A stretch of 64,000 bases of DNA from contig CM032669.1 of NCBI GenBank assembly GCA_019095985.1, positions 58,165,418 through 58,229,417 on the forward strand. The letters are read 5' to 3'. This DNA is from Streblospio benedicti (Eukaryota > Annelida > Polychaeta > Spionida > Spionidae). Shown piece by piece: positions 36,477-51,318 of this stretch (position 1 is the first letter of the stretch; each line of letters opens with the position of its first letter). Under the pieces are notes generated by a model that saw nothing but the letters and a program-made list of their open reading frames with translations, did not search any database and was not told the DNA's origin. Position numbers and translations under genes: made by a program.

Positions 36477-39400
36477 GCAATGTGGTGTGATGATGCTAGT
36501 CTGCAATAATGCTCACCACCCGTCCACCATCAATTGCAATACACGTAAGCCACAATGTAAACAGTGGTAAACTTACGATTGTCCAGATGCATGATATTAA
36601 ATGACTGCTAGTCTCTTTACAGATGTTCCCCATTGATGATCTTGATTGGAACCCCCTTTGTAACTGGATGTACGTGAACCGTGGTAATGGAAATACGTGT
36701 TATCCTATTTCAATACGATAATTGAACCTTTTTGAACATGTGGAATAATGTTTCCCGTTGTTTGTGGCAAATTGTTAAGCGTCCACCTCTAGGTGGATCG
36801 TTGCATATTTGAACTAGAATACATGTAGCTGGTATATGTAAAAAAAACTTAATGTAATGGGCCTAAGAATTCCGAACACGTTCAACTATATATGGCACTG
36901 CGGCTGGGTCGCAACTATGACAGTCACCTTCATGATAGCAAGCATCAACAGGAATCCCTCACCGAGACAGAGTCTCGCGCTCACAATCTGTGAATAATTT
37001 GCAATTGCATCCATCAGCATGTCAAAACTCAGACATAATATATATTTCAAATACTTCTCAAATAAGTTAACCGCACTGACACACAGATTAAGCACTCGAC
37101 TATATACATTGTATCATGTTTAGTAGTGATACATCTGCTAATTCAGCTTGCATATTGCACAAATTCTGGCGGTGAATTAACACTACTAAACATGGTATAT
37201 TTCTTCAACATTCTTTATGCTTATTTACTATTTTATCACCTAAAATTTGAGTGCTTATTCTGTGTTTCCGTGCGGTTAACTTGTTCGAGAAGTATTTGAC
37301 ACATATACTATGTATTAAAGCAGATATAGACCTAGCTACCACTAAGAAACATGGTATATTTCTTTTTCATCAATATACCTGATATAATCCCCCACCCCCG
37401 CGCCGTACTCACCCTGACCACCCGGGGCTGGCGGAACCACTGACTGGCGGCGAGTAGCGCGGGCGGCGGCGACACGCCGCGCAGCAGACCGTCCGGCGAC
37501 ACGCCCGCCGCCAGCCACAGCGACGCCCGCTGGACGAGGTAGACCGCGGCCACGGCCAGCACGGCGGCCAGCCCGCTCGTCCGCGCGGACGGCATCTGCA
37601 AGACGAGGAGAGGGCGAGGACTCGACCAGTGCACGTGATAAAGCCGTGGCTATCAGCTAATCTTGGCTATCGGCAAATACTTTCTCATTTGTGTCGCTCA
37701 TTTAAAATTCAAAAACATGTTACAGTAATACCGCTGAATATTTCTGCAGTGGGGCTTCTGATTGTTTGGATTTCTTGAAGTATTGCCGCGGATATATTAG
37801 GACCTTTGGATCATGGCTACATATAACCTTGAGATAAGACGCTGTCTACGTCTCTACTCTCGTACATATCCGTGTGACACCTATAGGCTTAATAATTAGT
37901 GTTCAATGCGTTTAAATTACAGGGGTGTAGAGACCTTTGCCACGGTGGTGTAGAGACCTTTGCCAATGTCAGCACTATGCTATATGTCTAGTGTCATTCA
38001 AGTGGGTGTACACTGTGGTATTAAAATACGTTATTTTGATTATGGGTAAATTTATCTATTATAACTTATGATGCTAGTATAAAATACTTTGACTTGTTTG
38101 AAACACGTGTAACAGTATTAACCATCTATACTTACTTTGATGTTTTGATTCGAAGAAGGTTTAAAATTAGTTCACATATCCTACACTATCGTTCATAGTG
38201 AAATGCTTTTTAATGTCTCAATGGCTAGCTGTGATATGTGTACCTATTACACTTACCTTTGGATTGTGGACCATTGCCGAGGATCTTAGACTGTTATCGT
38301 ACCTTTGGTGAACATGTGTCAACAAACACGGACTTTGAATGTACAGTAAATTTAAATGTTATTATCCGACCGACTACTATGACAGTAAATAAAACAACAT
38401 AGTGTACCGGTATGTGATATTTAATTATTGGGCAATGCCACTGGGCGTCTAGTCCTACAGAATACGTGTCCAAGCGCGCAGCTACCATTGAATGTTTATT
38501 GGTGAACTATTTTAGAGCTTAATTAACATCTAGTTTGTAGATCTAGTGAAGTATCTAGTTTGTGTTCATTTCATGAAGCCAAAGGATCACGAATGAATAC
38601 GTTAACAGTTCCCGGCACTGTAATCTAACTGGCAGAAGGCTGCAGCTGGGCCGTAGCCAAGGTACCATTCAGTATTTATGACAGGGTGGGGTAGGAGGAT
38701 TTTCCAAAATTGCTGTGAAAAAATTAATAGCCCCCCCCCCCCCCTCAAACCTCTGTGAAAAAATTGGTAACCCCCCACCCACCCGACCCCCAACAGTTAA
38801 CGCATTCATTGTCCGGTTAACTAAAATCTTATTTGATGGATATCCATATTATAAAAAACAGTAAATTTTAGTACAGAATCTCTAAAAAATAGGGGTAAAT
38901 TTTATGTGAAAAATTGATAGCCCCCCCCCCCCCCACACACACACACTCTCAAAAGTGTGTAAAAATTGATAGCCCCCCTCCAAACATTGTGACAAAAGTT
39001 CATGGCCCGTCCTAAAATCCTCCTACCCCACCCTGTCATAAATACTGAATGGTCCCTAAATATGAGGTAAGGGAGTCAACTGCCTCCTATGGTTTGTGGG
39101 GGTGGAGTTAGGTCAAAACCTGAATGAAACTGAGCTTCAACATTTTTGTCATATGGTTACTTTTTTTCTGAAATAGCCTCATAATTTATGAAACAGGTTC
39201 TTTAATTCCAAAATTTTCTTGTAGTAGCAACTGTAGTATGCCCCCCCCCCCCTCAAACCCTCTAGAAAAGCTGTGCACTATTATTATAAGAGCTAGGAAT
39301 TTGACTGCGTGCTCATTCAATATGTATTGCCTCCCATCTTTTGCAATTCTCACTACGGACTTGGAAGGTTAACCATACCCAATGAACAGAACATTTTATT

Positions 39401-39652
39401 TGTTTATTTTGTATTTGTGCACATACGAAAAGTAGTATGAAATACAGTCAGTCTGTCTATAAGACGGAAATGGGCCAAAATTAACTAAATGGACATTAGT
39501 TCAGACTGGTTACTTTTAGAATCATTTAATACACATTGGCCTGAATAAAACAAAAGTGTGATAACCACCAAGATGTCAACGAATTCCGGCGCTGTTGTAG
39601 AATCATCCTACAACGTATACTGACTTTCGTTCATACAGGATGGTGCGATTTT
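36477..39652. repeat. large direct duplication, copy D2
   Basis: Second copy of 30088-33220. It carries the repeated alkylsulfatase exon 1 at 37413-37595 on the minus strand, the TIR element at 38660-39059, and all intervening sequence. It differs mostly in homopolymer lengths. Confidence 0.9.
37413..37595 (-). CDS. second copy of alkylsulfatase exon 1 (no downstream exons)
   Basis: 183 bases, 61 codons, same ATG and same donor (AGG|GTGAGT) as 31021-31203. There is one amino-acid change in the SPDSLL segment (SPDGLL here). The hydrophobic anchor is preserved. No exon 2 lies between it and the first copy, so as assembled it could act only as an alternative first exon of the same gene. More likely it is the other allele. 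Confidence 0.6.
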
Positions 39653-40289
39653 TGTGAACGGGATTGAATCAATAGTACACTAACAATTGACTAATGTATT
39701 CTAGTAAGAATGTAGGATTTGAGCACGAGATTGGAGGGTCTATCTAGAATTTTGCACGGTGATGTGTGATTGACACGAGCTAACCCAAGAAAGTGCCAAA
39801 ATTTCTAATGCGATAGACCCGACAAAATCTATCACTAAAAAATCCACACCAAATGAGTGAAATGATTCGTTTTTATTTTAAAAATAAATCATATCATAAC
39901 GTTCTCATTGCCATATAACATTCAACATTCAAGTTGTTTTGAGCGCGCGGAGACGTCAATTCCAGCAGTTTTTGAGCGCGTGGAGGAGTTAGTCTAATCT
40001 GTTGTACTCCGCACAGCATTAACACGCCTTCATGGCCTTTACTACGTCAGCGGCTGTATTGATATTGTGAGATTAGACTAGCGCCGTGTTTTTTTTTCGC
40101 AGCGTGCTTTCCATCGCATAATTTAGCACGGAGATTGACCAATCAGCGTTGGTTATTGGCGGTGATTTTTGCACGGAATGATAGAATGCAGGATTGGGTT
40201 GTCCAAGAAATGGCAGAAATTGGGAAGAAATTCATTTAGAACGTTATATTAGAGAATCTGTGTGGAAACTTGCACTAAACAACGATGGC
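39653..40289. other. gene-free stretch
   Basis: Contains two related GAGCGCG(C/T)GGAG phrases (near 39941 and 39974) and other repeat-like text. No gene was seen. Confidence 0.35.
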
Positions 40290-40402
40290 TTTACAAAGGC
40301 TATTAATGTTTGCTGACTATTTAAGTTTGCGTTATTGCACCTAGTCACCTACCCACGAAATTCGTTAATTAAATTGTGCAAACATTTCTAGTTTTACAGT
40401 AT
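40290..40402. repeat. interspersed repeat fragment shared with 10636-10750
   Basis: TATTAATGTTTGCTGACTAT to TTTCTAGTTTTACAGTA, with indels relative to the other copy. The foldback MITE begins directly after ACAGTA, so it appears inserted in this repeat. Confidence 0.7.
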
Positions 40403-40643
40403 ATTGGAATAAAAGTGCTCCGAGAGCACAGCGTTACCATATAGTCGACTCATGGGCAATAGATATTTGCTTTAGCAATGTTTAGAAAGCCCCTGCAATC
40501 CAATGCCAATAACATAGATGTAGGATGAGTCACGCATCAAGTAAGACTTTTTTCTGCTTTGATTGCAAAGCAAACATCTTTATTGCCCATGGGTCAATGT
40601 TTCTCTAGCGACGCTGTGCTCTCTCAGCACTTTTCATCTAGTT
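40402..40643 (-). mobile_element. foldback MITE, copy 2
   Basis: Reverse complement of 19944-20188 over its whole length, with some substitutions (for example AAAAGTGCTCCGAGAGCACA at the left end as written). It has the same internal mirrored CCCATGGGCAAT / ATTGCCCATGAG blocks. Confidence 0.85.
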
Positions 40644-40849
40644 AACGGTTGTGCAACAGTCTTCAAGAAGTAAACTATGCTATGCTCTTTTATAGAATAT
40701 TTGAAAACTATTTTTACTAAATGCAAAAAATTCAACAAGATCTCTATGATTTGTGAACATAAAGGTAAGGATATATCTTAAATACATTGTGTGAATATTA
40801 ATGAGGAGTCTAACAGGTCAAGTCTCTCCAAATTAGTGAGAGCTTTGCT

Positions 40850-40930
40850 CTGAATTTTTTTAAATATTTTCACAGGCCGGGGTATCACGGTCACAGGGGT
40901 TATGGCGTAGTGCATCACTTGAACTACTGA
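40850..40930. repeat. GATGCACCAC-family TIR end
   Basis: ATTTTCACAGGCCGGGGTATCACGGTCACA.. followed by GGTTATGGCGTAGTGCATCA (40897-40916) matches the block at 63137-63190 almost word for word. Only one end is present here. Confidence 0.5.
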
Positions 40931-41310
40931 CCATGCCCACTGACACACATCAAATGAGCTGCTAAAGTTGTCATGAATGCTACGATAAAACAACATTAAC
41001 AGGATGTTTTATATTGTTCAAAATCAACTGAAAATTCCAGGCTATTTCCCGATTTTTAGCCAAATCAACAGAATCCCTGCCAATTTCCCAACCTTCCAGT
41101 ACCACTGAGAACCATGTAGAAGTTAAAGGGGTACACACTGCTGAATCAACATTTTTAAAGAATTAAGTTATTCTTGTATCCACAATTGCCTGTGTATCAA
41201 AATCACAAGAAACAAAATTTTCCCAGATCAGCAAGCCTTTTATTACATTTTTACATACAAGTGAATTTGTGTCCAGATTGCTATATCCAGGAACATTTTT
41301 CTTGAAATCT

Positions 41311-45151
<3,841 letters not shown>

Positions 45152-45533
45152 GGTGTTAGATCCAAGTTCTCGTGAAAAAGAACGAGATTTGGGGTTCACA
45201 GATACACGTGCACAGCAACTCACTATTTCCGCTTCCGCAAACACCTGCTATCCTTCATCACCACGTTTTAGTTGTTCACATTATGTATCAAACAGATCAT
45301 GAACATTTTTAATTAAGGATTATATATAATAAGAAGAGACTGTGAGAAAATCTATGGACAGTGTGAGTACATTATGTAAAAAGTGCTTGCGAATTTAGAT
45401 TTACGGGCAACTAGTACAGGTTGATGCTTCACTCATATGAGAATAAGTGACAATGATATTGAATATACTATACCCTGTGATGACAAACTCTGTGCCGGTT
45501 GGTAAAACGTACACAAGTAAAACTTTGAGGGAT

Positions 45534-45629
45534 GGGGGGGGGGGGGGGGGGGGTGTATTCAATAGTTTGAGTGGGTATGGACATGTCCCCCCCCCCCCCC
45601 CCCGTGCGCACACAGCGCTCACACACGCG

Positions 45630-45706
<77 letters not shown>

Positions 45707-45728
45707 TCACTCACTCACTCACACACAC
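45534..45728. repeat. G-run, C-run and (AC)n/(ACTC)n cluster
   Basis: About 20 G at 45534-45553, about 17 C at 45587-45603, then AC units from about 45627 passing into ACTC units. The run lengths are unlikely to be exact in any assembly. It lies about 400 bases upstream of the RPS27 start codon. Confidence 0.95.
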
Positions 45729-45862
45729 AAGAAGAGCATAGGGAACGTATATTGGGACATTAGTGTCTAAATTTAGCCAGCTGTAATACAATTTAACTCA
45801 TTAGCTTTTCATAACTCCACGATATAAACGCAGTGAAAATCGAAGCAAATTACTGGTTTATG

Positions 45863-45927
45863 CACTCTGAGGATCAGAGGTTCGGAATGTTCAGAATGAA
45901 CATTCTGAACCTCTGATCCTCAGAGTG
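45863..45927. mobile_element. 65-bp palindromic micro-element with 8-bp target duplication
   Basis: CACTCTGAGGATCAGAGGTT.. is mirrored by ..AACCTCTGATCCTCAGAGTG with one mismatch and a spacer of only a few bases. The identical 8-mer GGTTTATG sits directly on both sides (45855-45862 and 45928-45935). An 8-bp target-site duplication is the hallmark of hAT transposons, so this looks like an extremely short hAT-type MITE made of little but its two ends. Confidence 0.8.
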
Positions 45928-45935
45928 GGTTTATG

Positions 45936-47608
45936 ATGGGTGTTAACAAACTATTATGACAAGTCCTTAAATAATGAATAACTATATATTCCACTACCTG
46001 GCAGTCAATCACATGTACAACTCACATTTATTTAGATATACTTTTGTGAGGTGACAGAAAGTATACCTCTCTGTCAGGCTACCCTAAGCAAACTCTTGTT
46101 TGAACAAATCTACTTTCTTACATTGAACATCACTGAAAGAAGTGTTCCTTTTAACCTGTCTGTGTGAGTGTAACCAGGAATAAACCGATTACAAAATAAG
46201 TTCTAACCACAGAGGTAATTTAATGACATAAATAAGATGGATCTACAAAGTCTAGCATACATGAACTTGCAACCACTACATGCTATTTTTGTATATGAAT
46301 TACCCAAAGCACCACTTGCTAAAACTGGCCATACACACAATCTGTGAATTTTATGTATGACGTGAGATTTAGTGACCTCAACAACGGGGAGTTTACATCA
46401 TACGTAAAATTGACCTCTTTCAGTGTTTGTTAACACAGGCACCTGTCGGCAAATTCTGGACCCCCAAAAAATATTGAGCTTGTGGCGCGAATTGCCTTAT
46501 ATTTGTACAGAAACCGAACCACAAATTCCAACTTTTGAGGTGTTTTCTCTGTAAGAAATACTCTTCCATGTTATCCCAAACCGTGGTGTATCAATAACAA
46601 AGCCCTGAAGTCTCTGAGCATGTGCGTATTTTTTCTCAAATACGTGTCATAAATGGAATAATTTAGTTTAAATAACAGACTTATCTGACCTGCCATTGTG
46701 GCTTATAGTTAGATTTATAACGCCGGTGTACAAACATTATTTTCGACGTTTGCAAAAATATAGTACTTAGACTTGCACATCTAATGTATAACGTGATCGT
46801 TTACACATTGAAATTGTTGCAAAATATGGACTTTATCAATGAAATATATACGTGAAAGACATGTATATATCAAGGATAACGTACGCATGGTATCCAGTTA
46901 GAAACAAGCAACATTAATGAATAATCTTGTAAAACACACTGACTGTCAAAATCGGCCTTGTCTTGAGCTTCAGGTAAAAATACAACTTAGAAATCTGGAC
47001 AAAGCTGTCCGAAATCTAATTCCAAATAAAATGTGAGTATCATATATGAAAACTAGCTAGAGTATTCGAACATTTGTGTGTGTCACAATGCATAATTATA
47101 AACATAGAGCACAATAATACCCTCTTTAAAATGACTGACATACACCATGTTTTGTGACATAGGTATATTTTCTCGGTCCAGTCTGTGCATACATATAGCG
47201 TCATACATCACTAGCTGCCTCTGGAGGTCCATGTACCAACACCACGTGGCCTCCTGCTATAATCATCAAAAACTGATGGTTGGGGAGTATTCACACAAAC
47301 ATCACTTGAAATTTGTCAATTCACGGATTTTATGTAGGCCTAACAGTTTGATTGATGCTCTAACATTTCAAAATCAATGTATATGAAGAAAAAACTTATT
47401 ATATGATCCGGCAGATTCATGATTTTTCGCAAGGATCTGAATCAGAACCCTATCCGACCTGTATCTTTTTACTCCCACACTGCATGTTTTTCCGCATAGA
47501 AGAACTCGAACCATGCAATATTCTTTTCAAGTGTGGTTTTCATTCAGTTTAACTTTGTATGACGTCACATAGGGGAGTTTCCCTGGACACACAGACAGAC
47601 CAGGAAAA
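45936..47608. other. intergenic region between RPS27 and Rab8
   Basis: 46317-46400 is shared, inverted, with about 59925-60002 (GGCCATACACACAATC, TGAATTTTA, GATTTAGTG, GGGGAGTT). No gene is present. The Rab8 promoter lies at the right end. Confidence 0.6.
47560..47567. promoter_or_regulatory. consensus CRE (TGACGTCA) upstream of Rab8
   Basis: The perfect palindromic cAMP-response element TGACGTCA lies 42 bases 5' of the Rab8 ATG. A CREB/ATF-type factor could bind it. The match is exact, but function is inferred. Confidence 0.5.
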
Positions 47609-50600
47609 ATGGCTAAAACTTATGATTATTTATTTAAATTGCTTTTAATTGGTGATTCTGGTGTAGGAAAGACGTGTGTCCTATTCCGATTTTCAGAAGA
47701 TGCATTTAATTCGACATTTATTTCCACAATAGGTAAAATGGCGTACTCTAGATTGCATATGAATGGGGGTTTCCTAGGTTAATGGAATATTCCTTGTAGA
47801 TCTACTAGGGGTCTAGTGTCACGAAACAGCACTGGCTGATCAGTCCCAGGCTAGGTTTGACAGTTTGATGTTACATTGTTGGTATTTAGATGTTAACCAC
47901 CAGCTCAAGTATAACACCCCTTCCTTACATTCTGTATACTCCTAATACCAAATTGCCAATCATACCTATTTCTCATAGTTATGTACTCGGATGTCCAATG
48001 TAAGCCACTGTGTTTGCCTTCCCTCACATATATTCTGTATATGTGTGTACAAAGATGCCAATCATACATGTATCTTTTTCTCTTTTCTCTCCCTTCTCTT
48101 ATTTCAATACCTATAATAATATGGTTTGTTATTAATTATGAATTAACACGAAGTACTTTGGTAAATATTGTTTCGAGAGGAAGTGTTCCAGTTATGGGCA
48201 CAATCCTACATAGGGCTGATTATTACGTATATCTCCACGGAATGCTCACATTTGACATAAAACAGAACGTAGGTCAGAGATGAACAACCCAGAGATTAAT
48301 TGGCTAAATGTTTACTTAATGAAAAAAATAAGTTTTAGTATACATATTTGCTCATGACTATCAGTACCTATAATTGAGACAAACTGTTTAGTAGTGTTTT
48401 TTGAATCGGGAGACAATTTACGGTAGTCTCAACAGCACATCGTGACCTGCTCATAACTAGAGTAATGGTTTAGGGAACGATCATAAATAACGATATGGGG
48501 GGGGGGGTGGGGTTCGTCCATTTTTTACCATTTTTTAGGGCTTGAAGAAAAAGTTACCCGCTCCCCCCCCAATCCATCACCAGTGTCCGTAGGGATTTAT
48601 CCCTCTGAAAATCTGAAAATTCTATATCAGATAGTAATTGTTTGCACGAAAAAATGCATATGAAAAGAAGAAAAATATTGTTGCAGAATCAGATTCAAAA
48701 ACATGATCTGCTTCCATGCACACAGTGAGGTACATCTCATGTAAGCCCTGAGGTAACACGTACCAGGAACGCCATGCGGCTATTTAGGGACATTATAACA
48801 ATCTATATTTGTACCACTATATATATCTAATCAACATAAGCAGCTGAAACAATACTTCCATTTGATTATATCACGATGCTCGGGAAGTAATCAACACGTT
48901 CGAAAAATTTCAGTGAAGTATATATTGAAATTTCCTTTTGGGAAGTGTCTTTTTGGCGTTTTGTGTTGTAGCTAAATCAATGGAACTATACAGGCTAAAT
49001 CTATATACATGTATGGAAGTTTTTATAATAGGTTGTGTTTATATAGTGTAATATATTTATTTCAGGCATAGATTTCAAAATCAGGACAATCGAATTGGAT
49101 GGAAAGAAAATTAAACTGCAAATATGGTAAACTTGTTTTTTCTTATCAATTAATCATTGAAGTAATGATTTTGTGAATACCATGAAAAATAGTATTATTA
49201 TCTTTGAAGTGATGATTTGTAAAATATTACTATAAAAAAATAAAACAATATTTAGATATGATGACATTGATTTAATTTAGTAAAATCTCCCACTACACTA
49301 CCTCTATCACTTTTCAAATTTGCACTTGTACAGTTACTACTAACACAGTTTTATTATTTTGATATTCTTAATGCCTTATCCATTTGTATATACATGTATG
49401 TGTATTTATTTTTAGGGATACTGCAGGCCAAGAAAGGTTTCGAACAATTACCACTGCATATTACAGAGGTGCAATGGTAAAGTAGTTCTTGATTATTTTT
49501 TAAGCATCAAATACTACTTTTTATGTTGAATTTAATACATGTACAGATTTATCAGATTTATCTCTCATGTGGTTATATGCCGGTATACCCTATATACCTG
49601 GTATTTTCTACTATTTTGTTGTAAATTTCTTTCATGTTAAAATTTGATAGTCATCTCATTTGTTAGATATTGGTTTCTACATCATTTAATGTAGTTATTA
49701 ACATTTTAGGGTATTATGTTAGTGTATGACATCACAAACTCTCAATCATTTAATAACATACGGCAGTGGATTCGCAATATTGAAGAAGTAAGTCTATTAC
49801 TCTTTTCATTTCTCGACTTGCGGGAAAGTATGGATTGCATTATCCAATGTCCATTGTGCAATGAATATGTGAAGCAAATATTACTATAACGTTATCATGA
49901 ATATAATCTTGCTTTATTAAATCTTTCCTACTCCAGAGGGAGACCTCTAGGTTTGCTTATGTCCTAGTTGGTGTCTCACATAAACATGTTCACTGAATGA
50001 ACATGCTTAGAGCTATAGTTTTGTAGATTGAATATGTTAAATTAGTGCAAAAATGTATCTCAGATGAACTTTGACCCGAATTTGAGAAAGTTATCAAAGT
50101 TTGAACCTTTTGTATATACTAGGCACCTACTATTAGTTTTGGAGGTTGTGAGCAAAGTTGAGGAAAAACTATACATGGAATTGCTCTCAAAATTATAGAA
50201 TGCTTTAATGGGGTGGTTGCAAGAACTGATTAGATCGTGGTGCTCATCTGCCCATTTTTGAGGTTGTGGTTGTTAACAACCACAACCTCAAAAATGGAAA
50301 GATGAGCGAATAGTCTCTCAAAGCATCAATTATTTGTGCATTTGTTAACATTTGAAGACGAGTTTGCCAAGTTTATGTATTGTCACTAGATTTATTCAGT
50401 AGGCCATCATGAATAACTATTATTTGCTAATTTAACCCAAAATTATGTTGCCAATTTGTATTTTTAGCATGCTTCAACAGATGTAGAAAAAATGGTGCTT
50501 GGGAACAAATGTGACATGAATGACAAACGTCAAGTTTCAAAAGATAGAGGAGAAGCTGTAAGTTTGTTTTTAACTTTTAGTTCATTCTTTTTGTGTACTA

Positions 50601-51318
50601 TAGTGATTTCTCCTTATAATTAAGATAGTTTTGTTGGTTACCATTGCCAATATTGTTCTTTTTTCATATACCTCCTTTGCTGTACGTATAATTTATGTTA
50701 TTGCAGCTTGCTATAGAATTTGGTGTGAAATTTCTGGAAACAAGTGCTAAGACCAATATCAATGTAGATGAAGCATTTTTTACTCTGGCACGAGATATTA
50801 AGGCCAAAATGGACAGAAAGTTGGTAAGGAAGCATGAGCATAATTGAAATTATATTTAATTGCATCTTAGAAACAGGCAATAACAGACTTTTGAAAAGAG
50901 AATGTCAGATAAGTTTATTGAAGTGTTAAATAGAAGATATAGCCATTTGTGTAAACAAATTAAAACAACGTACATTATGCCCTTATCATAATACAGGAAG
51001 TAAGCGGAATTGATATGAGATACATGTATTTTGCTTTTGATAAATACTATATATTAAAAGACGGTCTGTCCATATTTATTTATATGTACAATTATTGAAA
51101 AGAAATATTTTGTAATACTTGAAAACAAATTTAATTCTAGGGACCATTTAGTTTGGCAATAAGGGTATTATTTATTCATTTATTTTTTTCATTGAAAATA
51201 TTTAACTGTGTGTTTATTTCAATTTCAGGATGCATCTGGTCCATCAAATAAAATTACTGGTCAACAACTAAAAACGGAATCTTCGAAAAAGTCAAGATGG
51301 CGCTGTTCACTGTTGTGA
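47609..51318 (+). CDS. RAB8: Rab8-type small GTPase, 7 coding exons
   Basis: Small GTPase of the Rab8/10/13 group, controlling Golgi-to-plasma-membrane, recycling and ciliary traffic. Exons: 47609-47732, 49066-49126, 49416-49476, 49710-49787, 50468-50557, 50707-50823, 51229-51318. Phases join exactly to 206 residues (human Rab8A is 207). Visible motifs are [20 protein letters not shown] at the start, P-loop GDSGVGKT at 15-22, [14 protein letters not shown] switch [14 protein letters not shown] switch II, GNKCD near 120-124, and ETSAK near 150. The C terminus SRWRCSLL carries one cysteine in the CxLL form of Rab8, for geranylgeranylation. The start ATG is preceded by a stop-rich leader and matches the family start. 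It is divergent from RPS27. Nothing is broken. Confidence 0.96.
50242..50307. repeat. 66-bp palindrome in Rab8 intron 4
   Basis: CCATTTTTGAGGTTGTGGTT..AACCACAACCTCAAAAATGG is perfect with its centre at GTTAAC, extended by CTCATCT / AGATGAG beyond a two-base mismatch. No clear target-site duplication was found. Similar in size to the palindrome at 45863-45927 but unrelated in sequence. Confidence 0.95.
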
